From: Rutidosis leptorrhynchoides
Taxonomy: Eukaryota > Streptophyta > Magnoliopsida > Asterales > Asteraceae
Reading direction: 5' to 3'
DNA: 64,000 nt
NCBI RefSeq assembly: GCF_046630445.1
Contig: NC_092333.1
Coordinates: forward strand, 361,449,501-361,513,500
The first letter of the stretch is position 1, and each line of letters opens with the position of its first letter. A program made the position numbers and the translations under genes. Shown piece after piece: positions 1-12,285 of the stretch. The notes below the pieces were generated by a model. That model did not search any database. It was not told the origin of the DNA and saw only the letters and a list, made by a program, of their open reading frames with translations.

Positions 1-2238
1 ACATGGTGGAACAAATATGTTCAATCGGTGGGTACCGATGAAGCTCATGCCCTCTCTTGGGCCGATCTAAAGGAAAAGATGATTGTTGAATATTTTCCGC
101 GCGAAGAAACCCGAAAGCTTGAGGAAGAACTAAGAGCTTTGAAAGCGGTCGGAAACGATCTTAAAGCTTATAATCAACGCTTCGTCGAACTATCCTTGAT
201 GTGTCCTAATCTTGTTAACCCCGAATCTCAAAGGATTGAGCTCTACATGCTCGGTCTTCCAAAAAGCATCAAACAAGGGGTGATGTCATCCAAACCCACT
301 ACTCATCAAGCCGCTATGAACATGGCTCGCCAACTAATTGAAACGGTTGACGAAATCGTAGTTCCGGCACCTAAGGCCGAGGATAAATCGGGCGGCAACA
401 AAAGAAAGTGGGAACCCTCCCAATCAAGCAACAACAACCTTGCTAAGAAGCCTTACACCTCCGACGGCAAGAGGGGTTATGCCGGGAACCTACCTCTTTG
501 CAACAAATGCAACAAACATCACTTTGGTGAATGTGGCAAGTTAATTTGCCACCGGTGCCAAGGAGTTGGTCATAAGGCCAACGATTGTAAAAGTGCCACT
601 CCCGTTGCTCGAAAGTGGCCCAATGCACCAAAGACGGGCACTTGTTACGAATGTGGTCAAACAGGTCATTATAGAAATGCATGCCCAAAGAAGAAAGATA
701 ACCCCAACACGCGCGGCCGAGCTTTCAACATCAACACCGAGGAAGCCTGGGATGACACTGAACTAGTCACGGGTACGTTTCTTCTCAACAATTCTTATGT
801 CTCTTGCTTATTCGATTCGGGTGCCGATAAATGCTTTGTATCCAAGACTTTGACTCATTCTTTTAGCACTCCACCTCTTCCATTAGATACCACTTATACC
901 ATTGAAGTGGCTAACGGGAAACTATTAAGTGCCGACACATATTACCGGGGGTGTACGATAAACATTTTGGGTAAGGAATTTGAAATTGATTTGATACCCA
1001 TGGAACTAGGAAGCTTTGATGTAATAATCGGTATGAATTGGTTAGTCAAAACGAAATCTCACATTCTTTGTGATCTTAACGCAATCCGAATTCCTATCGA
1101 GAATGGTGAACCTTTGATCGTCTATGGCGATAAGAGTTGCACCGGACTCAACCTCGTTTCGTGTGTTTAATCTAGAAAACTACTCCGTAAGGGTTGTTTT
1201 GCGATCCTTGCTCACGTTAAGAAATTCGAGTCCGATGAGAAGCACATCGATGATGTGCCAATTGTTAGTGACTATTCCGATGTATTTCCCGACGAATTGC
1301 CGGGTCTTCCGCCTCATCGACCGGTTGAATTCCAAATCGATCTTATTCCGGGAGCTGCACCCGTAGCACGTGCACCATATAGACTCGCTCCATCTGAAAT
1401 GCAAGAATTGCAAAGTCAAATCCAAGAACTACTTGATCGAGGTTTTATCCAACCTAGCCATTCACCTTGGGGCGCTCCGATTTTGTTTGTTAAAAAGAAA
1501 GATGGATCCCTACGAATGTGCATTGATTATCGTGAACTAAATAAATTGACGGTTAAGAACCGATATCCTCTTCCTCGCATCGATGACCTCTTTGATCAAC
1601 TACAAGGGTCTTGTGTATATTCAAAAATCGATCTCCGCTCGGGTTATCATCAATTGAGGGTTAAGGGGGAAGATGTCTCCAAAACCGCTTTCCGAACTCG
1701 TTATGGTAGTTATGAATTCCTTGTCATGCCATTTGGTCTCACTAACGCACCGGCGGTGTTCATGGATCTTATGAACCGCGTGTGCAAACCGTATCTCGAT
1801 AAATTCGTTATTGTGTTCATCGATGACATATTGATCTATTCTAAAAATGAAGAAGAGCACGAACAACATCTCCGACTTGTGCTTGAACTTTTAAGACAAG
1901 AACAACTCTATGCCAAATTCTCCAAGTGTGAATTTTGGTTAAAGGAAGTTCAATTTCTTGGTCATGTTGTAAGTGACCAAGGTATTAAAGTCGATCCAAC
2001 GAAAATCGAAGCCATTAGCAAATGGGAGACTCCTACTACTCCTACTCACATTCGTCAATTTTTGGGTCTCGCCGGGTACTATCGTAGATTCATCGAAAAT
2101 TTCTCTTTGGTTGCACGTCCTCTAACCGCATTGACTCACAAGGGAAAGAAATTCATTTGGGCGACCGAACATGAATCCGCATTCCAAATCTTGAAAACGA
2201 AGCTAACCACCGCTCCTATCTTGTCACTTCCCGAAGGC
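1..2238 (+). pseudogene. Element A: Ty3/gypsy (Tekay/Del-like) gag-protease-RT, partial
   Basis: This is the polyprotein of a chromovirus-type LTR retrotransposon, read in one frame from the window edge; the first visible codons already encode a capsid motif (TWWNKYVQ), so the 5' end lies outside. Order: gag capsid to about nt 420; zinc knuckles (CNKCNKHHFGEC, CHRCQGVGHKANDC, CYECGQTGHYRNAC) at about 500-690; aspartic protease active site LFDSGAD near 810; reverse transcriptase from about 1255 with the catalytic FIDDIL near 1815 and the [10 protein letters not shown] motif near 2065. A TAA at 1168-1170 interrupts the frame, and the frame is unchanged after it, so this is a point nonsense. Homology stops just after the [12 protein letters not shown] motif, before RNase H, where the sequence passes into element B. 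Integrase and LTRs of A are absent. Confidence 0.93.
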
Positions 2239-2270
2239 GCCGTCAAACATGATTTGGTCGGGTCGCTACA

Positions 2271-5200
2271 GTCGGAGCAAGTTATGCCAATGTAGTTTGT
2301 TATAAATGTGGAAAACCGGGCCACATTATTAGAAATTGCCCGAACCAGGAGAGCACGAATGGACAAGGCCGCGGAAGAGTTTTCAATATTAATGCGGCAG
2401 AGGCACAGGAAGACCCGGAGCTTGTTACGGGTACGTTTCTTATTGACAATAAATCTGCTTACGTTTTATTTGATTCGGGTGCGGATAGAAGCTATATGAG
2501 TAGAGATTTTTGTGCTAAATTAAGTTGTCCATTGACACCTTTGGATAGTAAATTTTTACTCGAATTAGCAAATGGTAAATTAATTTCAGCAGATAATATA
2601 TGTCGGAATCGAGAAATTAAACTGGTTAGCGAAACATTTAAGATTGATTTGATACCAGTAGAGTTAGGGAGTTTTGATGTGATAATCGGTATGGACTGGT
2701 TGAAAGAAGTGAAAGCAGAGATCGTTTGTTACAAAAATGCAATTCGCATTATACGAGAAAAAGGAAAACCCTTAATGGTGTACGGAGAAAAGGGCAACAC
2801 GAAGCTACATCTTATTAGTAATTTGAAGGCACAAAAACTAATAAGAAAAGGTTGCTATGCTGTTCTAGCACACGTCGAGAAAGTACAAACTGAAGAAAAG
2901 AGCATCAATGATGTTCCCATTGCAAAATAATTTCCCGATGTATTTCCGAAAGAATTACCGGGATTACCCCCACATCGATCCGTTGAATTTCAAATAGATC
3001 TTGTACCAGGAGCTGCACCAATAGCTCGTGCTCCTTACAGACTCGCACCCAGCGAGATGAAAGAACTGCAAAGCTAATTACAAGAACTTTTAGAGTGTGG
3101 GTTCATTCGACCAAGCACATCACCGTGGGGAGCTCCTGTTTTGTTTGTCAAGAAGAAAGATGGTACATTCAGGTTGTGTATCGACTACCGAGAGTTGAAC
3201 AAACTTACCATCAAGAACCCCTACCCACTACCGAGAATTGACGACTTATTTGATCAACTACAAGGCTCGTCTGTTTATTCAAAGATTGACTTACGTTCCG
3301 GGTATCATTAAATGCGGGTGAAAGAAGATGATATTCCAAAGACTGCTTTCAGAACACGTTACGGTCATTACGAGTTTATGGTCATGCCGTTTGGTTTAAC
3401 TAATGCACCAGCTGTGTTCATGGACCTTATGAACCGAGTGTGTGGACCATACCTTGACAAGTTTGTCATTGTTTTCATTGATGACATACTTATTTACTCA
3501 AAGAATGACCAAGAACACGGTGAACATTTGAGAAAGGTGTTAGAAGTATTGAGGAAGGAAGAATTGTACGCTAAGTTTTCAAAGTGTGCATTTTGGTTGG
3601 AAGAAGTTCAATTCCTCGGTCACATAGTGAACAAAGAAGGTATTAAGGTGGATCCGGCAAAGATAGAAACTGTTGAAAAGTGGGAAACCCCAAAAACTCC
3701 GAAACACATACGCCAGTTTTTAGGACTAGCTGGTTACTACAGAAGGTTCATCCAAGACTTTTCCAGAATAGCAAAACCCTTGACTGCATTAACGCATAAA
3801 GGGAAGAAATTTTAATGGAATGATGAACAAGAGAAAGCGTTTCAGTTATTGAAGAAAAAGCTAACTACGGCACCTATATTGTCATTGCCTGAAGGGAATG
3901 ATTATTTTGTGATTTATTGTGACGCATCAAAGCAAGGTCTCGGTTGTGTATTAATGCAACGAACGAAGGTGATTGCTTATGCGTCTAGACAATTGAAGAT
4001 TCACGAACAAAATTATACGACGCATGATTTGGAATTAGGCGCGGTTGTTTTTGCATTAAAGACTTGGAGGCACTACTTATATGGGGTCAAAAGTATTATA
4101 TATACCGACCACAAAAGTCTTCAACACATATTTAATCAGAAACAACTGAATATGAGGCAGCGTAGGTGGATTGAATTATTGAACGATTACGACTTTGAGA
4201 TTCGTTACCACCCGGGGAAGGCAAATGTGGTAGCCGATGCCTTGAGCAGGAAGGACAGAGAACCCATTCGAGTAAAATCTATGAATATAATGATTCATAA
4301 TAACCTTACTACTCAAATAAAGGAGGCGCAACAAGGAGTTTTAAAAGAGGGAAATTTAAAGGATGAAATACCCAAAGGATCGGAGAAACATCTTAATATT
4401 CGAGAAGACGGAACCCGGTATAGGGCTGAAAGGATTTGGGTACCAAAATTTGGAGATATGAGAGAAATGGTACTTAGAGAAGCTCATAAAACCAGATACT
4501 CAATATATCCTGGAACGAGGAAGATGTACAAGGATCTCAAGAAACATTTTTGGTGGCCGGGTATGAAAGCCGATGTTGCTAAATACGTAGGAGAATGTTT
4601 GACGTGTTCTAAGGTCAAAGCTGAGCATCAGAAACTATCAGGTCTACTTCAACAACCCGAAATCCCGGAATGGAAATGGGAAAACATTACCATGGATTTC
4701 ATCACTAAATTGCCAAGGACTGCAAGTGGTTTTGATACTATTTGGGTAATAGTTGATCGTCTCACCAAATCAGCACATTTCCTGCCAATAAGAGAAGATG
4801 ACAAGATGGAGAAGTTAGCACGACTGTATTTGAAGGAAGTCGTCTCCAGACATGGAATACCAATCTCTATTATCTCTGATAGGGATGGCAGATTTATTTC
4901 AAGATTCTGGCAGACATTACAGCAAGCATTAGGAACTCGTCTAGACATGAGTACTGCCTATCATCCACAAACTGATGGGCAGAGTGAAAGGACGATACAA
5001 ACGCTTGAAGACATGCTACGAGCATGTGTTATTGATTTCGGAAACAGTTGGGATCGACATCTACCGTTAGCAGAATTTTCCTACAAAAACAGCTACCATT
5101 CAAGCATTGAGATGGCGCCGTTTGAAGCACTTTATGGTAGAAAGTGCAGGTCTCCGATTTGTTGGAGTGAAGTGGGGGATAGACAGATTACGGGTCCGGA

Positions 5201-5759
5201 GATTATACAAGAAACTACCGAGAAGATCATCCAAATTCAACAACGGTTGAAAACCGCCCAAAGTCGACAAAAGAGCTACGCTGACATTAAAAGAAAAGAT
5301 ATAGAATTTGAAATTGGAGAGATGGTCATGCTTAAAGTTGCACCTTGGAAAGGCGTTGTTCGATTTGGTAAACGAGGGAAATTAAATCCAAGGTATATTG
5401 GACCATTCAAGATTATTGATCGTGTCGGACCAGTAGCTTACCGACTTGAGTTACCTCAACAACTCGCGGCTGTACATAACACTTTCCACGTCTCGAATTT
5501 GAAGAAATATTTTGCTAAAGAAGATCTCACTATTCCGTTAGATGAAATCCAAATCAACGAAAAACTTCAATTCATCGAAGAACCCGTCGAAATAATGGAT
5601 CGTGAGGTTAAAAGACTTAAGCAAAACAAGATACCAATTGTTAAGGTTCAATGGAATGCTCGTAGAGGACCCGAGTTCACCTGGGAGCATGAAGATCAGA
5701 TAAAGAAGAAATACCCGCATCTATTTCTAGAAGATTCGTCAACACCTTCAACTGTTTAA
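2271..5759 (+). pseudogene. Element B gag(end)-protease-RT-RNase H-integrase-chromodomain
   Basis: One reading frame runs from a CCHC knuckle (CYKCGKPGHIIRNC, about 2301-2342) through protease (FDSGADRSY near 2470), RT (FIDDIL near 3475), RNase H ([10 protein letters not shown] near 3915), integrase and a C-terminal chromodomain (RRGPEFTW near 5665). In-frame TAA codons at about 2928, 3075, 3309 and 3813 break it. Comparison with B' and C shows each replaced a CAA or GAA codon, so these are point mutations, not frameshifts. The integrase catalytic region is recognisable ([27 protein letters not shown]), but the zinc-binding region reads [10 protein letters not shown] where B' and C have a second His (SIHPG), so the HHCC finger is damaged. 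The codons from RNase H to the end, about 3849-5759, are free of stops. Dead copy. Confidence 0.92.
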
Positions 5760-5780
5760 AATTTCGGGACGAAATTTATT

Positions 5781-5794
5781 TAAAGGGTAGGTAC
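5781..5794 (+). promoter_or_regulatory. Polypurine tract region of element B
   Basis: The sequence TAAAGGGTAGGTAC lies directly before the 3' LTR start (TGTAGTGACCCG). The same GGGTAGGTAC motif abuts the 3' LTRs of B', C and D, so it is the plus-strand priming site of this group. Confidence 0.75.
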
Positions 5795-8700
5795 TGTAGT
5801 GACCCGAACTTTTCCATGTTTATATATATTAATTGAGATTGATATTTACATGATTAAATGTTTCCAACATGTTAAGCAATCAAACTTGTTAAGACTTGAT
5901 TAATTAAAATATGTTTCATATAGACAATTGACCACCCAAGTTGACCGGTGATTCACGAACGTTAAAACTTGTAAAAACTATATGATGACATATATATGGA
6001 TATATATATAGTTAACATGATACTATGATAAGTAAACATATCATTAAGTATATTAACAATGAACTACATATGTAAAAACAAGACTACTAACTTAATGATT
6101 TTTAAACGAGACATATATGTAACGATTATCGTTGTAAAGACATTTAATGTATATATATCGTATTAAGAGATATTCATACATGATAATATCATGATAATAT
6201 AATAATTTAAAATCTCATTTGATATTATAAACATTGGGTTAACAACATTTAACAAGATCGTTAACCTAAAGGTTTCAAAACAACACTTACATGTAACGAC
6301 TAACGATGACTTAACGACTCAGTTAAAATGTATATACATGTAGTGTTTTAATATGTATTTATACACTTTTGAAAGACTTCAATACACTTATCAAAATACT
6401 TCTACTTAACAAAAATGCTTACAATTACATCCTCATTCAGTTTCATCAACAATTCTACTCGCATGCACCCGTATTCGTACTCGTACAATACACAGCTTTT
6501 AGATGTATGTACTATTGGTATATACACTCCAATGATCAGCTCTTAGCAGCCCATGTGAGTCACCTAACACATGTGGGAACCATCATTTGGCAACTAGCAT
6601 GAAATATCTCATAAAATTACAAAAATATGAGTAATCATTCATGACTTATTTACATGAAAACAAAATTACATATCCTTTATATCTAATCCATACACCAATG
6701 ACCAAAAACACCTACAAACACTTTAATTCTTCAATTTTATTCATCTAATTGATCTCTCTCAAGTTCTATCTTCAAGTTCTAAGTGTTCTTCATAAATTCC
6801 AAAAGTTCTAGTTTCATAAAATCAAGAATACTTTCAAGTTTGCTAGCTCACTTCCAATCTTGTAAGGTGATCATCCAACCTCAAGAAATCTTTGTTTCTT
6901 ACAGTAGGTTATCATTCTAATACAAGGTAATAATCATATTCAAACTTTGGTTCAATTTCTATAACTATAACAATCTTATTTCAAGTGATGATCTTACTTG
7001 AACTTGTTTTCGTGTCATGATTCTGCTTCAAGAACTTCGAGCCATCCAAGGATCCATTGAAGCTAGATCCATTTTTCTCTTTTCCAGTAGGTTTATCCAA
7101 GGAACTTAAGGTAGTAATGATGTTCATAACATCATTCGATTCATACATATAAAGCTATCTTATTCGAAGGTTTACACTTGTAATCACTAGAACATAGTTT
7201 AGTTAATTCTAAACTTGTTCGCAAACAAAAGTTAATCCTTCTAACTTGACTTTTAAAATCAACTAAACACATGTTCTATATCTATATGATATGCTAACTT
7301 AATGATTTAAAACCTGGAAACACGAAAAACACCGTAAAACCGGATTTACGCCGTCGTAGTAACACCGCGGGCTGTTTTGGGTTAGTTAATTAAAAACTAT
7401 GATAAACTTTGATTTAAAAGTTGTTATTCTGAGAAAATGATTTTTATTATGAACATGAAACTATATCCAAAAATTATGGTTAAACTCAAAGTGGAAGTAT
7501 GTTTTCTAAAATGGTCATCTAGACGTCGTTCTTTCGACTGAAATGACTACCTTTACAAAAACGACTTGTAACTTACTTTTCCGACTATAAACCTATACTT
7601 TTTCTGTTTATATTCATAAAATAGAGTTCAATATGAAACCATAGCAATTTGATTCACTCAAAACGGATTTAAAATGAAGAAGTTATGAGTAAAACAAGAT
7701 TGGATAATTTTTCTCATTTTAGCTACGTGAAAATTGGTAACAAATCTATTCCAACCATAACTTAATCAACTTGTATTGTATATTATGTAATCTTGAGATA
7801 CCATAGACACGTATACAATGTTTCGACCTATCATGTCGACACATCTATATATATTTCGGAACAACCATAGACACTCTATATGTGAATGTTGGAGTTAGCT
7901 ATACAGGGTTGAGGTTGATTCCAAAATATATATAGTTTGAGTTGTGATCAATACTGAGATACGTATACACTGGGTCGTGGATTGATTCAAGATAATATTT
8001 ATCGATTTATTTCTATACATATAACTGTGGACAACTAGTTGTAGGTTACTAACAAGGACAGCTGACTTAATAAACTTAAAACATCAAAATATATTAAAAG
8101 TGTTGTAAATATATTTTGAACATACTTTGATATATATGTATATATTGTTATAGGTTCGTGAATCAACCAGTGGCCAAGTCTTACTTCCCGACGAAGTAAA
8201 AATCTGTGAAAGTGAGTTATAGTCCCACTTTTAAAATCTAATATTTTTGGGATGAGAATACATGCAGGTTTTATAAATGATTTACAAAATAGACACAAGT
8301 ACGTGAAACTACATTCTATGGTTGAATTATCGAAATCGAATATGCCCCTTTTTATTAAGTCTGGTAATCTAAGAATTAGGGAACAGACACCCTAATTGAC
8401 ATGAATCCTAAAGATAGATCTATTGGGCCTAACAAACCCCATCCAAAGTACCGGATGCTTTAGTACTTCGAAATTTATATCATATCCGAAGGGTGTCCCG
8501 GAATGATGGGGATATTCTTATATATGCATCTTGTTAATGTCGATTACCAGGTGTTCACAATATGAATGATTTTTATCTCTATGTATGGGATGTGTATTGA
8601 AATATGAAATCTTGTGGTCTATTATTATGATTTGATATATATAGGTTAAACCTATAACTCACCAACATTTTTGTTGACGTTTTAAGCATGTTTATTCTCA

Positions 8701-9045
8701 GGTGATTATTAAGAGCTTCCGCTGTCGCATACTTAAATAAGGACGAGATTTGGAGTCCATGCTTGTATGATATTGTGTAAAAACTGCATTCAAGAAACTT
8801 ATTTTGTTGTAACATATTTGTATTGTAAACCATTATGTAATGGTCGTGTGTAAACAGGATATTTTAGATTATCATTATTTGATAATCTACGTAAAGCTTT
8901 TTAAAACCTTTATCTATGAAATAAAGGTTATGGTTGTTTTAAAAATGAATGCAGTCTTTGAAAAACGTCTCATATAGAGGTCAAAACCTCGCAACGAAAT
9001 CAATTAATATGGAACGTTTTTAATCAATAAGAACGGGACATTTCA
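5795..9045 (+). repeat. 3' LTR of element B (3251 bp)
   Basis: Starts TGTAGTGACC and ends GGGACATTTCA. Its mirror copy is the B' LTR at 56171-59422 (3252 bp), with only sparse differences by eye. It contains no convincing coding sequence; the short ORFs recur in the B' LTR simply because the LTRs are copies. Near its end it carries the motif CATATAGAGGTCAAAACCTC (8971-8990), which also occurs in the LTRs of C and D. Confidence 0.93.
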
Positions 9046-9720
9046 AGTCGTGTGCAAGAAAATCTCATATCATCGAATTTTGATGAATTCGAGAGCTCCG
9101 AAATCACCAATTATCCCGATGATACTTTTTATTCAGTTTTACCAATTTCACAACATACCGAAGTGGATGAAGAAGTAAGGGTGACAAATTGGTACTCTTG
9201 GGAAAACGATAACGTTGAAAATTTTACCCCCAAGACCAAAGTGGTGGGACCGATAAGGACCGTTAATAAAGAAAAATTTGCTTCGATCCCGAAATTCACA
9301 ATTCCACAACCTTCTAACCCAATAATCTCAATAAACGAGTCATCTACCGAAGATGAACTACGGGCTGTAATAGATATTGACACCTCGGATTTCACCCTAT
9401 TGGGTAATAGAGGTGAAACCTTTGATCCCGAGAATGAACGGAAGGAAATGTTAGGAATTGTCCACCCTATAGAAGTATGTACGTCGGTGTATAATGATCC
9501 ATTTGACCAAGAACCAGAAGAGAGACATATCCATTTACTAAAAGCTACACTTAAAAAAGAATTAAGTAGTGACAATCGGGTGAGTCTAAACTTTAAACCC
9601 ATTGATATATTATACACCACCCGAGATGTAAATAACTGGCTCACTATTTTAATTCGTGGAACTTATTCTACCGACTTCACATGTCGTCAGCTAAGTGTGG
9701 GGAAGTCTAACCCCACTTAA
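9046..9720 (+). pseudogene. 5'-truncated ORF of element G, unknown accessory or pol-terminal protein
   Basis: An open frame of about 224 codons runs from the B/G junction to a TAA at 9718-9720. It has no ATG near its beginning: codons AGT CGT GTG precede the recognisable part, so the true N-terminus was removed when B joined here. The product is hydrophilic and acidic in its first half (runs such as DEFESSEI and DDTFYS), shows no retroviral catalytic motif, and ends CRQLSVGKSNPT. The DNA around the stop carries the AGTGTGGGGAAG motif. Its position after pol and before the 3' LTR suggests an accessory ORF or the C-terminal tail of pol. I do not recognise the family. Confidence 0.5.
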
Positions 9721-11574
9721 CGTTAAATTCGAGGTTCAGGTTAGTGCATAACTAGTTAATAAACATGCATGATGAGTAAGGGTAAAAGATGTATTTTCAA
9801 AAATTAGCAAACAGTTCAGAAAAGCAACCGTTTTTTAAGAAAAACACGTGTGATAAAACAACAAAAGGAATGAACGATGAGGCGCGCCATCTATCATTCG
9901 ACGAGCTTAGTAATTACAAACTGGGTATTTTTAATCACTTTTCTACACTAATCACCCTCATGAATTTATAATTTTTGTCTGATTTCATGCAAATGAGGGC
10001 ATTGCAAGATCTCAAGTGTGGGGAAGGGTTATAAATTCTCTCGGGTTTACACTTGGTTTAATTGCCAAATTTTGTGAAAATTTGAAAAATTTTCAATTAA
10101 ATGAATTCAAAATCATGTTTATACATATTTATGAACGGTAAAACTAGGTGTTAATACCAAAATTATTGTTACCTCAGAAATGACATAAATTGAGAAACAA
10201 CCCAAAATGATAGAATTCATTTAAAATAGAGAAGAGGAGAATAAAAAGGCAAAGAAAAAAATAAAATAAAAAAAGCCAAGTGTGGGAAGAATTTAACAAG
10301 TTCTTTAAAACATATATCACATATTTTTGTACAAGATTATTGCAGGTACTTTTGCTTTGGACTAAACTAATCAGTTTTACCTGATTTACTGTAATATATT
10401 TGAAAGAAAGATGGATCTACACGATGAATCAATTCCAGCATTAAAAGGAAGTAAAGTCTTCTGAAAAAGACACGTACTTCTTGATTTAGGTCAGGAAGTT
10501 GTCGTCCAGACCAGCTGTAGGTTGACGAAAAATCTAGAAAATTCATCTCTAAAATCAGCAAGAAATCTATGGACCTCAGCATCAAACAGGGTCTCCATAT
10601 GGTCAGAGTTATCCTAACCATGAGAGGATCTGTCTCGTAAAATGGGGAGGGCGCCGTGCAAATTAGCTTGATAAGACTAATGAATCAGAACCCCAGAAAG
10701 GATAATCACCTTAAAAGATCAAAAATCAGCTTTTAAGCCTGATATTACTCAATCCTTGAGATTGACCTTAAAGATTGAGAATTACAAACTCATGGAATTC
10801 GATGATATCTAAACTCGATCTTGAACGAGAAAATATTTTGATCAAAGTTACAAATCGATTTGTTTTCTGAAAACCCATTTTCAATGTGTTCATTACCATT
10901 GAACGTAAAATCCTAGGAATTCACTTGGAATTCATTAGGTCACCTGAACCAAATCGGGTGTCAACCGTAAGAACGGTGGTTGCATAGCATGGTCGAAGAC
11001 AAGACCTTGTGCCAGACCGAAAAATTATAGGGTGATCTTTACTATTTCTCCTACAAAGGATAGTAATTGCATCCGACACGTTGTGGACCATGAATATCTG
11101 CATGTCATTAGACATTGCCTTAACAGTTGCTTTTTCAATGCTTTCCTTTACAACCGAACGGTAGTTTACCGAAAGGTAATATACGGAGCAAGTATTCTGG
11201 ATGTGTTGCTTTCTTAATACAAGGTTAGCAAGTGGGTGACATAAAACCGCAAGTTTTGAACTAAAATTTTCAAATCTGAAACCCACACAACCCACAAAAA
11301 CATTTTGCAAACACCGGTAAAGGGTTATTCCGGAAAACTTATCTAGGGTAAAAGCTAGAATGAATTTTCAAAAGATCAAATGTTTTCATAAAGATTCAAT
11401 TTCCTTAAAGGATCTAAATTTTCATAGTCATGTGGGACTGTAAACCATATCGTTACTATCATTGTTTATACCGCCGTATCAAAACCAATGATGTATAAAG
11501 TGTGAGAATAAAAAAGTGATTCGAGTGAAGTGTGATTTAATTTCAAGTTTTGTATTGCTTGAGGACAAGCAACG
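9721..11574 (+). other. Non-coding 3' region of element G
   Basis: No ORF with convincing features is visible. Two more purine-rich copies of the tract motif, AAGTGTGGGGAAGGG (about 10017) and CAAGTGTGGGAAG (about 10277), lie here besides those at 9698 and 11577. Short ORFs on either strand are unremarkable. Confidence 0.5.
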
Positions 11575-11592
11575 TTCAAGTGTGGGGATATT
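11575..11592 (+). promoter_or_regulatory. Polypurine tract of element G
   Basis: The sequence GTTCAAGTGTGGGGATATT immediately precedes the LTR start TGATATTGCTCC. Its position and purine bias fit a plus-strand primer site. Confidence 0.6.
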
Positions 11593-12092
11593 TGATATTG
11601 CTCCAAACGAACATATATTTAGTCACAATATCGTTCCAATATGTAATACTTTTAGTTGTAATTGTTCTATTTTTAAGTTGTAATCGTTTAAATAAATAAA
11701 TGCGAAGACGAAGCATGAAGATTAAAGAGTTGAAGAAAAAGTGCCGCTAAAACTGGAAAAGGGTCCCTAAAGCCATAGTGCACTCAAAAGCGTCCCAAAA
11801 AGTGAGTTAAAAGACTTGCGCGGATTTTGGGAGTTAAGGAAAATATTTTTTTGTGCAAATTACAAGTTGCGAAACATAAAGTACAAGATATTAAAGCGTA
11901 CGAAAAGACGTTCGAAAATCCGGAACCGAGACATAAACCGAGCATCAATGCGCGAGTCAACGGGCCTAAAATTACAAGTCAACATTGCACAAGAATATAA
12001 TATAATTATATAAAATTATATATATTATATTATATATATTAAATTATTCGAGCAGCCCACGTTTTAATCAAAAAAGGTGCTGGCCAGCCTGT

Positions 12093-12108
12093 CCATGCGA
12101 TCGCATGG
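12093..12108. promoter_or_regulatory. Perfect 16-bp palindrome, copy 1
   Basis: CCATGCGATCGCATGG reads the same on both strands. It lies about 55 bp upstream of the TATA box in the G LTR. Confidence 0.6.
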
Positions 12109-12123
12109 GAGTAACAAGGGAAA

Positions 12124-12141
12124 GCCATGCGATCGCATGGC
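12124..12141. promoter_or_regulatory. Perfect 18-bp palindrome, copy 2
   Basis: GCCATGCGATCGCATGGC contains the same 16-bp core as the site at 12093. The two copies are 16 bp apart (end to start of the core) and lie just upstream of the TATA box, which suggests a promoter element for a dimeric factor; the factor is unknown. Confidence 0.6.
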
Positions 12142-12161
12142 TTACAAAATCAGGACACATC

Positions 12162-12168
12162 TATAAAA
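12162..12168 (+). promoter_or_regulatory. TATA box of G LTR promoter
   Basis: CTATAAAAGG lies in the LTR about 20 bp after the second palindrome, a usual position for LTR-driven transcription. Confidence 0.5.
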
Positions 12169-12218
12169 GGCCACGAGTTCTGCCCAAATGATACACACCA
12201 TAATCATATCTCTCTCTG

Positions 12219-12223
<5 letters not shown>

Positions 12224-12283
<60 letters not shown>
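12224..12283. repeat. (TA)n microsatellite
   Basis: About 60 bp of nearly pure TA repeat inside the G LTR. Confidence 0.95.

Positions 12284-12285
<2 letters not shown>

Larger units (their letters stand above)
2271..9045 (+). mobile_element. Element B: 3' part of a Tekay-like Ty3/gypsy retrotransposon
   Basis: The segment runs from the last gag zinc knuckle to the end of the 3' LTR. It matches B' on the minus strand (56171 to about 62945) almost base for base, which fixes both ends: homology begins at 2271 and the LTR ends in CA at 9045. The 5' LTR and first part of gag are missing because the copy is fused to element A. The five bases after the LTR are AGTCG; with no left flank a target duplication cannot be tested. 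Confidence 0.92.

Noticed and set aside
6369-6602. 77-codon ORF, mirrored at 58613-58846
   Set aside because: Part of the B/B' LTR sequence; no domain, and duplication follows from the LTR.
9129-9644. 171-codon ORF antisense to the G ORF
   Set aside because: It lies entirely opposite the better plus-strand frame, is Ser-rich, and has no features of its own.
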